From the NCBI GenBank assembly GCA_947499125.1, contig CANMMP010000003.1:601748-665747 (forward strand): a DNA stretch of 64,000 nt, in the 5' to 3' direction. The position numbers and the translations under genes are program-made. Under the pieces are notes generated by a model. The model was not told where the DNA came from and ran no database searches. It saw only the letters and a list, made by a program, of their open reading frames with translations. How positions within the stretch are numbered: the first letter of the stretch is position 1; each line of letters begins with the position of its first letter. The stretch comes from an uncultured Pontibacter sp. Lineage in GTDB: Bacteria > Bacteroidota > Bacteroidia > Cytophagales > Hymenobacteraceae. This document shows positions 26,377 through 34,125 of the stretch, piece by piece.

Positions 26377-26988
26377 TTACATGCCTAATCTGCGCTGCAT
26401 CAGGGCACCTACCAGGGCATAAAGCCTTTTAGGAGGCATGGTACGCCAGTTTATCATATCCAGTTTGCCGCCATAGTTAAAGTATGCGTCCAGGTTATAG
26501 TTGCGCATCTCCTGCAATACAAAATCCTGGAAGCCAAGTGCCACGAGCCAGCCATCTTCTACATCCTCATACCACTCTTCGTAGTAATCATCTTCTGACC
26601 CATGGAAGTTAAACACATTCTCGCCTATTAATATAAAATGCTTTATACCTTCCTGCACCAAAGGGTCAACAATATTGCGCTTCAGTTTCATGATGTCGTT
26701 GTGCAGAGCATCGTTCCACTCGCCTATAAACTCGATCACAGTAAAACCCTGCTCGTAATCGGTAAAAAGGATCTTAATAAAAAGTGTTTCCGAATCGATG
26801 TCGTCCCACTGGGGGTGGATGTAGTAACCATAGATAGTGTTGGTATACTGAGACAGGTTATTTTCGGCGCCATAAAGTGGCGATCGGGGGTCATCGGAGG
26901 CGCTGTATAGTTCCAGCCAGTTATAAAAGGGCTCTATTGTATGCATAAACTTAAATGTGTGCTCGTTACAAAATAACACAGGGTCCAA
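26377..26988 (-). CDS. Conserved hypothetical cytoplasmic protein
   Basis: Up to 203 residues rich in Tyr, Trp and Asp, with no signal peptide (FYNWLELYSA, YGYYIHPQWDDIDSETLFIKILFTDYEQGF, HFILIGENVFNFHGSEDDYYEEWYEDV). The only ATG in the 5' part is at 26946 (189 aa), but the frame is open and protein-like upstream to about 27039, so TTG 26988 is given as the start. No family was recognised, and it is monocistronic. Confidence 0.7.
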   Translation of the reverse strand: MDPVLFCNEHTFKFMHTIEPFYNWLELYSASDDPRSPLYGAENNLSQYTNTIYGYYIHPQWDDIDSETLFIKILFTDYEQGFTVIEFIGEWNDALHNDIMKLKRNIVDPLVQEGIKHFILIGENVFNFHGSEDDYYEEWYEDVEDGWLVALGFQDFVLQEMRNYNLDAYFNYGGKLDMINWRTMPPKRLYALVGALMQRRLGM

Positions 26989-27134
26989 ACTATAATGGCA
27001 GAAACCCTGTTCTGGTTTTGGATATACTGCCTTGCTAAACTATAGTTGTGGCGTGTAAGTATAGTTTAATATCTTGCGATATCCCGGAAATATAAATGTT
27101 CAGGCTTACCCGGCCTTACCTGTTTTTATAGTTT

Positions 27135-28226
27135 ATGTTTATACTTAAGTTACCTGTTTTGCTACGCCTGTTTTTATTAAGTCTTTTACTAACGGTGGCT
27201 CAGCAAACTATAGCCAACACTCCTGATTATACAAAAGTATACCACCCTGTAATTTACGAAGCCGAGCAATTTATACTTGTTAAAGACTATGCTGCCGCCC
27301 TCGATAAGTATAAAGCCGCATTTAAAGAAGCGCCGGAACCCTTTGCCCGCGATTATTACAATGCAGCAGTTTGTGCCGTGTTGGCCGAAAACCATAGCCA
27401 GGCGATCGATTATTTGAATAAGCTTATTCTAAAAGGAGTTACACTGGAGTATCTGCAGAAAAAAGAAGTATTTGCTCCGCTGCATGACTCCCGCGCCTGG
27501 AAAAAGCTTGAAAAAAAGTACCCAAAGCACCGTCGCAAGTATAAACGCAAGGCAGACCTCGACCTGCGTGCTGACCTGGATGAGCTTTATGCCCGCGACA
27601 GGTATTACCGTTTTGCTGAAGGAGGCTTACGGGTTTACGCCGATACGCTGCGCAAAATAGAAAATGATAATGTAGATATATTGCTGCGGAATATTCAAAA
27701 GCATGGTTACCCAGGCGAGAAACTGATCGGTGTTGGCGATACGATAGAACAGTTGCCACGATTCAGCATTGTGATAGAGCGCCAGACAAAAGCTAAAAAA
27801 GGCTTTGATTTTAGTGATATACTCAAAGAGGCTGTTCAGAATGGTAGCCTGAGCCCGCAGGCCGCTGCTTATTTAATAGAGACTCAGCAAGGAAACCGGT
27901 CTTATAATACACGGGCACTGGTGCGCGTAGAATGCAGCAATAACAAAGACTGCGAAGGCAGCAAAAAGTTGAAGAAGCTGAACAAGTACCTGATAGAAGA
28001 TCTGAAACAGAAACAGCTATCGAAAGTAAATGAAAGACGTGCCCTGCTTGGCCTGGAACCTGTAGCTGAGTATCGACAGAAGGTGCTTTATAGTTTAGCA
28101 GATAACCGGTTTATGCTGGCCAATACATGGTCGGTGGTGCGTTACATGGCCCCAAGCCGTGAGGCTGCCGAAGTGCTTACCCGAGGGCTTACACCCATCG
28201 ATACTGCTCTGGCTGACGCAGAATAA
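27135..28226 (+). CDS. Secreted TPR-like protein
   Basis: 363 residues. A signal peptide (residues 1-27, LLRLFLLSLLLTVAQQTIA) is followed by two or three TPR-like helices (YEAEQFILVKDYAAALDKYKAAF, YNAAVCAVLAENHSQAIDYLNKLI). The C-terminal half is charged and helical, ending in VRYMAPSREAAEVLTRGL. It probably lies in the periplasm. No catalytic motif is seen, and its role is unknown. Confidence 0.75.
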   Translation: MFILKLPVLLRLFLLSLLLTVAQQTIANTPDYTKVYHPVIYEAEQFILVKDYAAALDKYKAAFKEAPEPFARDYYNAAVCAVLAENHSQAIDYLNKLILKGVTLEYLQKKEVFAPLHDSRAWKKLEKKYPKHRRKYKRKADLDLRADLDELYARDRYYRFAEGGLRVYADTLRKIENDNVDILLRNIQKHGYPGEKLIGVGDTIEQLPRFSIVIERQTKAKKGFDFSDILKEAVQNGSLSPQAAAYLIETQQGNRSYNTRALVRVECSNNKDCEGSKKLKKLNKYLIEDLKQKQLSKVNERRALLGLEPVAEYRQKVLYSLADNRFMLANTWSVVRYMAPSREAAEVLTRGLTPIDTALADAE

Positions 28227-28234
28227 ATTATAAA

Positions 28235-29062
28235 TTAATCCTGCGGCTGGCCGTTATTACCATTGCGGTAAGCTTCAATGGCTGCGCGTACGCTTCCAAA
28301 TTTCTGAAGTAAGGCTCCGGCCTCTGGTTTCGTTAATTGCAGTTCATCCATCAACATGCGGGTGCCGCGGTCAACTAATTTCAGGTTCGATAGTTGCATA
28401 TCCACCATTTTGTTGCCTTTCACGCGGCCAAGCCGGATCAAGGTAGAGGTGGTAAGCATGTTAAGCGCAAGCTTTTGGGCGGTGCCAGCTTTCATGCGGG
28501 TGCTGCCGGTCACAAATTCAGGTCCGGTCACTATCTCAACAGGATAATCCGATACGGCTGCTACGGCGCTGCCAGCATTGCAAACAATACAACCGGTAGC
28601 TATACCTTTTTGCTGGCACGTACGCAGCCCGCCAATTACATAAGGCGTTCTTCCCGAAGCAGCAATGCCAACTACAATATCTTTAGAAGTTATAGTATGT
28701 TCCTGCAGGTCTTTCCAGGCTTGTTCTTCGTCGTCTTCTGCAAATTCTACAGCCTTACGTATAGCAGCGTCGCCGCCGGCTATCAGGCCTACTACCATGC
28801 CATGAGGCACACCATAAGTAGGAGGGCACTCTGAGGCATCAACCACACCCAGGCGGCCACTGGTGCCGGCACCAATATAAAACAACCTACCGCCCTGCTG
28901 TAGCCGCACAACAGTAGCGTTTACAAGTTCTTCCAGTTGCGGAATAGCTTCTTCTACCGCTAAAGGCACTGACTTATCTTCCTGGTTTATACTTTCCAGG
29001 AGCTGGCGAACAGGCATTTGCTCCAGGCCGTCATAGTTTGATGCTGATTCGGTGGTTGACAC
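28235..29062 (-). CDS. murQ: N-acetylmuramic acid 6-phosphate etherase
   Basis: The 275-residue SIS-fold enzyme cleaves the lactyl ether of MurNAc-6-phosphate during peptidoglycan recycling. Conserved blocks are TES near the start, IGAGTSGRLGVVDASECPPTYG near 63-84 and AASGRTPYVIGGL near 135. The catalytic region TGPEFVTGSTRMKAGTAQKLALN is near 180-202. The start is GTG. It lies 28 bases downstream of a sugar-kinase gene reading the same way, consistent with a recycling operon. No UBA-like tail is present. Confidence 0.94.
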   Translation of the reverse strand: MSTTESASNYDGLEQMPVRQLLESINQEDKSVPLAVEEAIPQLEELVNATVVRLQQGGRLFYIGAGTSGRLGVVDASECPPTYGVPHGMVVGLIAGGDAAIRKAVEFAEDDEEQAWKDLQEHTITSKDIVVGIAASGRTPYVIGGLRTCQQKGIATGCIVCNAGSAVAAVSDYPVEIVTGPEFVTGSTRMKAGTAQKLALNMLTTSTLIRLGRVKGNKMVDMQLSNLKLVDRGTRMLMDELQLTKPEAGALLQKFGSVRAAIEAYRNGNNGQPQD

Positions 29063-29090
29063 GCAGGTTTATCGTTTTATAGTAGCAGTT

Positions 29091-29966
29091 TTATACTTTG
29101 TTTGGCATCCCGAATTTCTCGAGCAGTTCCTGATGATACTTTATCAGGCCTTCGCTTGGGCTCTGGATGATGGTTTCGATGTGCAGGCCATATTTTTTGG
29201 CAGCCAGTTTCAGGATATCGGCAAAGTGGAAAGCAATGGAACCTACAAAGTTTACAGGCAGGTTTGTGTGGTCTTTATACTTTAAGACATGGCGCTCGAA
29301 GAAGTTCTCGAAGTTGGTGTAGATAAGCTCTTTAACAGCCGGATGCTTGCGCTTGTCGTGCATGAACTTAGCAAAAGTAGCCATGTAGCGGCTCGGTACC
29401 TCAGCACCATATACGGTATCCAGAAAACTGTCTTTTGTAAGGTTAAAGGTGTTTTTAATGGATTGCGCCAGTTCTTCGGGCAGTTCGCGGTAAAAATAGG
29501 CGCGCATCAGCAATTTGCCCATGTACGCCCCGCTACCTTCGTCGCCAAGTAAAAAGCCCAGCGATGGTACGTTATCAACTATATTGGCGCCATCGTAAAG
29601 GCAGGTGTTTGAGCCGGTGCCTAGTATACAGGCTATACCCGGTTTATGGCCACATAGGGCGCGGGCAGCACTCAGCAGGTCGTGGTCAACGTATATTTCG
29701 CTGTTCGGGTAAACCTGCTGCAAAGCGTCGGCTACTTTTTTGTTACGCTCCGGAGAGCTGCAGCCGGCACCGTAAAAGTATATAGCACCAGGGTTTTTAT
29801 CATTCAGGGAAGGAACCAAAGCTTTTCTCAACTCAACCAGAATATCATCTGTGTCCTGGTACATCGGGTTAAAACCTAATGTCTGTACGTTTTGCAGTAC
29901 TTCTGTTTTGTTGACTAAATTCCAGTCTGTTTTGGTTGAGCCGCTATCTGCAATTAAAACCGTCAT
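29091..29966 (-). CDS. BadF/BadG-family N-acetylhexosamine kinase
   Basis: The 291-residue ASKHA kinase has the phosphate loop DSGSTKTDWNLV at 7-18, a second phosphate motif GTGSNTCLYDG near 116 and a glycine-rich GDEGSGAYMG near 140. These match GlcNAc kinase / MurNAc kinase relatives of the BadF-BcrA group. Being directly upstream of murQ, it probably phosphorylates MurNAc or GlcNAc recovered from the cell wall. Which sugar is used cannot be read from sequence. Confidence 0.85.
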   Translation of the reverse strand: MTVLIADSGSTKTDWNLVNKTEVLQNVQTLGFNPMYQDTDDILVELRKALVPSLNDKNPGAIYFYGAGCSSPERNKKVADALQQVYPNSEIYVDHDLLSAARALCGHKPGIACILGTGSNTCLYDGANIVDNVPSLGFLLGDEGSGAYMGKLLMRAYFYRELPEELAQSIKNTFNLTKDSFLDTVYGAEVPSRYMATFAKFMHDKRKHPAVKELIYTNFENFFERHVLKYKDHTNLPVNFVGSIAFHFADILKLAAKKYGLHIETIIQSPSEGLIKYHQELLEKFGMPNKV

Positions 29967-30006
29967 GCTATATAAGTATGTAAAGTAATGTTAAACAGGT
30001 TTATAC

Positions 30007-30276
30007 TTACTCCGTACCGGAGCTGTTTTGTTTGTATACTGAATTTTTGACTACTCCGATCACTTCAAATTTATCGAATACATATTCAGTATGCGGGGCA
30101 TCCTTTAACTCGTCGGTCAGGTCCTGGCCAGCCCAGTGCTCGTAGTGCTTGCCCGCCCGCCACAACCTCGATTTCCGCACATCATATATCAGGCCTTTAT
30201 AAGCTACCCATACTTCGTCTCGGTCCTGGCCGTTACGTGAGGCCAGTTGTTGTAGGGTGTACTCGGGTAAGTCCAT
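30007..30276 (-). CDS. Cytochrome b5-like haem-binding domain protein
   Basis: 89 residues forming one cytochrome b5 domain: EYTLQQLASRNGQD, VWVAYKGLIYDVRKSRLW, AGKHYEHWAGQDLT and DELKDAPH. His44 or His47 and His62 are the likely haem or ligand residues. No signal or membrane anchor is present, so it is cytoplasmic. Stand-alone b5-domain proteins of this length occur in many bacteria and carry haem or act as small electron carriers; the redox partner is unknown. Confidence 0.88.
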   Translation of the reverse strand: MDLPEYTLQQLASRNGQDRDEVWVAYKGLIYDVRKSRLWRAGKHYEHWAGQDLTDELKDAPHTEYVFDKFEVIGVVKNSVYKQNSSGTE

Positions 30277-30314
30277 AGTGTAAGCGGGTGCGGTGCGTAG
30301 GTTTAAGTAAGGCT

Positions 30315-30330
30315 CAAATTTACAAATTTA
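30315..30330 (-). promoter_or_regulatory. Tandem duplicated -7 element for the cytochrome b5-like gene
   Basis: On the minus strand the sequence reads TAAATTTGTAAATTTG, two perfect TAnnTTTG elements back to back, about 40 bases before the ATG at 30276. Confidence 0.5.
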
Positions 30331-30333
30331 TAC

Positions 30334-31494
30334 TTAACCTATGCGGGCCTGCGTCAGAATCCAGCGGTTTGGCACTTCGCCTTTCGTGGCCAGCAGGTAA
30401 TCTTCGTAGCTGCAGGGTACTATGCGCGGGCTCTTTCCCTCCGTCAGCGATTCTACCTCCAGCCACCATTTCTCCGACTTATTGCTTTTATAAAATACCA
30501 TGCGGTCGGGGTTGTCGTCGTTAAAAGCGACAGCATACTTTGTAAACTGTTTGCCGGTAAAGCTCTGCTCGTTCTTACGATGGTAAAAGCCTTCTATAAA
30601 ATACCAGATCATAGTTGCCACGGTCATGGCAGTCAGGTTGCGGTTGTCGAGGGCAGGGTCATATTCGTAAATGCCTAAAGAGGTCAGGTTATCGTTGAGG
30701 CCGGCATACCAGCACAGTTGGCACACTTCTTCGCCGGTAAGCCCGAAAGGGTTGGCAGGTTCGTAGCCGGGCGCATCCTGGTGGCGTATCGCCGAAATAT
30801 CAAAGCTGATCATATCTGCCATCCGGATGACAGGTTCCATCTCCTGCACGTTGCGGTGTACTTCCCCCACCCGGTAAGCTTCAAAATGCATTTTCTCCAT
30901 CGTAGCCATCACCTCCGGCTCAACTAAGTACGACTGGTACCCGATCTGCCCCAGGCTGAACAGGTAATTAGGCTCGTGCATAAGTATGTTGCGCAGCTGT
31001 TTCTGGTTTGGAGTAGCTTCTGGCGCTTCGGTCATGTTTACGCTGCTATCCACAGTTACTACATTTATCACCCTTTCGAGGTGCTCGTACCCCATAAACT
31101 GGCCATACTCCAAATCGTGTGTGCCACCAATTACTACCGGTATCGTGTTGTGGGCGATAAGTACTTCTACAATCTCTTTCAGGCGCAGGTACGTGTCGTC
31201 CAAAGTAATTCCAGGGCGCAGATTGCCCAGGTCTACTACATTATAGCTACCGGTGCCTTTATGTAATGTATACAGTTTGTTTCTTACAGCCCTGGCTGGA
31301 GCATTAGCCGGTGCCAGGTTTTCTTCGGAGCCATTGCCACGCACTTCGTTCACGCCAAGTATAGCTATATCAGCAGCGCGCCAATCCGGGAACTTGCTGA
31401 CAAAGCGGCTGATATGGGCACCCAATGTACGGGGTTTGGTGAGGGTGGCAAAAATATCTTCGTTCAGTGGTTCAAAAAAGATAGACAGGTTCAT
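30334..31494 (-). CDS. Arginase/formimidoylglutamase-fold protein with altered metal site
   Basis: 386 residues of the ureohydrolase fold, starting at ATG 31494 (MNLSIFFEPLNED); an upstream in-frame TTG is rejected. The three metal motifs are recognisable but changed. The usual GGGHE is GGTHDLEYG, the usual DAHxD reads VDSSVNM, and the usual SxDxDxxDP reads SFDISAIRHQDAPG. Several Mn ligands are therefore missing. Bacteroidota relatives are usually annotated as formimidoylglutamase. Here catalysis of the standard reaction is doubtful, and no hut genes are nearby. Confidence 0.8.
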   Translation of the reverse strand: MNLSIFFEPLNEDIFATLTKPRTLGAHISRFVSKFPDWRAADIAILGVNEVRGNGSEENLAPANAPARAVRNKLYTLHKGTGSYNVVDLGNLRPGITLDDTYLRLKEIVEVLIAHNTIPVVIGGTHDLEYGQFMGYEHLERVINVVTVDSSVNMTEAPEATPNQKQLRNILMHEPNYLFSLGQIGYQSYLVEPEVMATMEKMHFEAYRVGEVHRNVQEMEPVIRMADMISFDISAIRHQDAPGYEPANPFGLTGEEVCQLCWYAGLNDNLTSLGIYEYDPALDNRNLTAMTVATMIWYFIEGFYHRKNEQSFTGKQFTKYAVAFNDDNPDRMVFYKSNKSEKWWLEVESLTEGKSPRIVPCSYEDYLLATKGEVPNRWILTQARIG

Positions 31495-31695
31495 AGTATA
31501 GGGCTGCTTGTAGTCTTGTGGTTTCAGCAAAGACCTTTTATAAATAAGGCACTCTAATATAACTCTAAATAAATATTGTGTGGTTTAAAGTGGCAGAAAT
31601 AAAAAAAAATAATTAAAATGCACTATAGTAAGCCCGACTCTCAGGCTGAGCCTGTTTGCAGATGCAGCAGGCACCCCAAAAACTAACTACACTAC

Positions 31696-33465
31696 ATGAG
31701 CATGAGCATTACCCGTACCATTGATCTGTTGTCGCATCAGCTAAGTAACTATCCTCAACCAGATTGCCTTGCCGCTAAAGTAAACGGGCAGTGGGTGAAG
31801 TACAGCACCCAGGACGTACAGACTATGTCGAACCTGTTGAGCCTTGGCTTATTAAAGCTGGGAGTTGGCAAAAACGATAAAGTAGCTATCATCTCCTTCA
31901 ACCGCCCGGAATGGGTGTTCACTGATTTTGGTATACAGAACTTAGGTGCGATAAGCGTACCGATGTACCCGACCATTACAGTGGAAGATTACCGCTACAT
32001 TTTAAACGATGCTGAAGTAAAGGTGATCTTTGTTGCCGATAGCGAACTATACAACAAAGTTGTAGCCGCTACCGATGGTATGGATAGTGTAAAAGAGATC
32101 TATACTTTTGATGAAGTACATGGTGCCAAACACTGGAGCGAAGTAGTTGAGTTAGGAAAAGCATCTGACGAGCAGGATAAAGTAGATGCACTGCGTGATA
32201 GCGTAACCCCAGACGATACACTGACCATAATTTATACTTCTGGTACAACTGGTAACCCGAAAGGCGTAATTCTGACACATAATAATATTGTAAGCAACGT
32301 GCAGGGTATAGTAGACCATGTGCCGGTAAACAGTAACCACCGTGCGCTCAGCTTCCTGCCGCTTTGCCATATATTCGAGCGTATGCTGTTGTATATGTAC
32401 ATGCGTATTGGGGTGTCTATCTATTATGCAGAAAGTATAGAAAAAGTAGCTGACAACCTGAAAGAAGTACAGCCACATATATTTACAACCGTACCTCGCC
32501 TGCTTGAGAAAGTTTATGATAAGATCGTGGCAAAAGGTATGGAGTTGACAGGTGTGAAGCGCAAACTGTTCTTCTGGGCGTTGGAACTTGGCCTGAAGTA
32601 TGATACCCAAAAAGATAATGGCTGGTGGTATAACAAGCAACTGGAACTGGCGAACAAGCTTATATTCAGTAAGTGGCGCGAAGCCCTAGGTGGTAATGTT
32701 ATTGCTATCGTTTCGGGTGGTGCAGCTTTGCAGCCACGCCTGGCGCGTGTGTTCTGGTCGGCTAACATCCGGGTAATGGAAGGTTACGGTCTTACAGAGA
32801 CATCGCCGGTAATTACCTTTAACCGCTATGAGCCGGAAAACAACATGATCGGTACGGTTGGTTTGCCATTAGATAACGTGGAAGTAAAAATTGCGGAAGC
32901 AGATGGCGAGATACTGACCCGCGGACCACACGTAATGAAAGGCTACTATAACAAGCCGGAACTTACTGCTGAGGTAATAGACAGCGAAGGCTGGTTCCAT
33001 ACGGGCGATATCGGTGAAATAGTGCATGGCAAATACCTGAAGATCACGGACCGTAAAAAGGAGATGTTTAAAACTTCGGGTGGTAAGTATGTTGCACCAC
33101 AGCCTATCGAGAATAAGTTAAAAGAGTCGGTAGTAATTGAGCAGGCCATGGTAGTAGGTGACGGGCAAAAGTATGCTGCCGCGCTTATAGTGCCTTCATT
33201 TATGGGCTTGCAGGACTACTGTCAGCACAAGGATATCCCTTATACTTCTGATGCCGAGATGATAACCAAGCCGGAGATACTGGACAAGTTCCAGCGCGAG
33301 ATCAACAAAGCCAATCAAGGCCTGGCGCAGTTCGAGACCATCAAGAAGTTCACGCTTATACCTAATATGTGGACTGTAGAGACCGGTGAGCTAACGCCAA
33401 CCCTGAAGGTGAAACGTAAGAACATATCGGCAAACTATAAAAGAGAGATCGATAGCATGTATTAA
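31696..33465 (+). CDS. Long-chain acyl-CoA synthetase (AMP-forming)
   Basis: 589 residues of the ANL superfamily. The P-loop-like TIIYTSGTTGNPKG is at 177-190, the A5 motif GYGLTETSPVITFNR lies near 365, HTGDIGEI near 435 and the hinge KITDRKKEMFKTSGGKYVAP near 450. It activates fatty acids to acyl-CoA for the beta-oxidation genes that follow. Family comparisons place such proteins with FAA1/FadD-type long-chain synthetases. It is separated from the marR gene by a terminator. Confidence 0.92.
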   Translation: MSMSITRTIDLLSHQLSNYPQPDCLAAKVNGQWVKYSTQDVQTMSNLLSLGLLKLGVGKNDKVAIISFNRPEWVFTDFGIQNLGAISVPMYPTITVEDYRYILNDAEVKVIFVADSELYNKVVAATDGMDSVKEIYTFDEVHGAKHWSEVVELGKASDEQDKVDALRDSVTPDDTLTIIYTSGTTGNPKGVILTHNNIVSNVQGIVDHVPVNSNHRALSFLPLCHIFERMLLYMYMRIGVSIYYAESIEKVADNLKEVQPHIFTTVPRLLEKVYDKIVAKGMELTGVKRKLFFWALELGLKYDTQKDNGWWYNKQLELANKLIFSKWREALGGNVIAIVSGGAALQPRLARVFWSANIRVMEGYGLTETSPVITFNRYEPENNMIGTVGLPLDNVEVKIAEADGEILTRGPHVMKGYYNKPELTAEVIDSEGWFHTGDIGEIVHGKYLKITDRKKEMFKTSGGKYVAPQPIENKLKESVVIEQAMVVGDGQKYAAALIVPSFMGLQDYCQHKDIPYTSDAEMITKPEILDKFQREINKANQGLAQFETIKKFTLIPNMWTVETGELTPTLKVKRKNISANYKREIDSMY

Positions 33466-33492
33466 TATCTGCTAAAACTGACTTTTACTTTG

Positions 33493-33524
33493 AAACCCTT
33501 CCAATCCGGAAGGGTTTTTCTTTT
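33493..33524 (+). terminator. Terminator after acyl-CoA synthetase gene
   Basis: 10-bp stem AAACCCTTCC / GGAAGGGTTT with a 5-nt loop and the tail TTCTTTT. Confidence 0.88.
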
Positions 33525-33638
33525 GTTAACCAGTTATACCTCAGTATATAAGTATCTGTAAAGCGCTTCTGCCGTACTATATCTTATGCATGCCGAAAAT
33601 ATTTTCAAAAATAGTATGCTTGCATAACATTTATTTTC

Positions 33639-33646
33639 TATATTTG
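33639..33646 (+). promoter_or_regulatory. Promoter -7 element (TATATTTG) of the marR-fad genes
   Basis: TAnnTTTG match about 20 bases before the marR ATG at 33667. It probably drives the regulator and the fad genes behind it, where a MarR site could also lie. Confidence 0.55.
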
Positions 33647-33666
33647 GTATACACCATTGCTTATAC

Positions 33667-34101
33667 ATGAAGGCAGAAGAAACAGTAGACTATAATGTGA
33701 AGGTATGTTGGCATGCTATTTCGCGCATGTACAACACAGAAGCCGCCAAAAACGACATCACAACATCCATAGGGTTTGTGCTGTTAAACATAGACCAGGA
33801 AGCAGGTACGCCTGCCACTAAAATTGCTCCTTTGCTAGGGCTGGAGGCCCGCAGCCTCACACGCATCCTGAAAAGTATGGAAGAGAAAAAGCTGATCTAT
33901 AAAGTGTCAGACCCCAGCGATAAACGTCTGGTGCGTATTTTCCTTACCGAAGAAGGCCTGAAGAAAAAAGAAGTGTCGCGAAAAACCGTGCTGCACTTTA
34001 ACCACAAGGTGCGTGAACAAATTCAACAGGACGAACTGGATGTGTTCTTTAAAGTTTGTGGCCGCATACAATCCATGATAGAGAATAAAGATATCTTTTA
34101 A
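33667..34101 (+). CDS. MarR-family transcriptional regulator
   Basis: A 144-residue winged-helix protein. The recognition helix region is TKIAPLLGLEARSLTRILKSMEEKKLI near residues 56-82, followed by the wing VSDPSDKRLVRIFLTEEGL. MarR proteins are usually ligand-responsive repressors. Because it leads directly into the FadN/FadA/acyl-CoA dehydrogenase genes (24-base gap), a role in sensing acyl-CoA or fatty acids is likely but inferred. Confidence 0.9.
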   Translation: MKAEETVDYNVKVCWHAISRMYNTEAAKNDITTSIGFVLLNIDQEAGTPATKIAPLLGLEARSLTRILKSMEEKKLIYKVSDPSDKRLVRIFLTEEGLKKKEVSRKTVLHFNHKVREQIQQDELDVFFKVCGRIQSMIENKDIF

Positions 34102-34125
34102 ACCATAGACAACCATAGCTATTCT

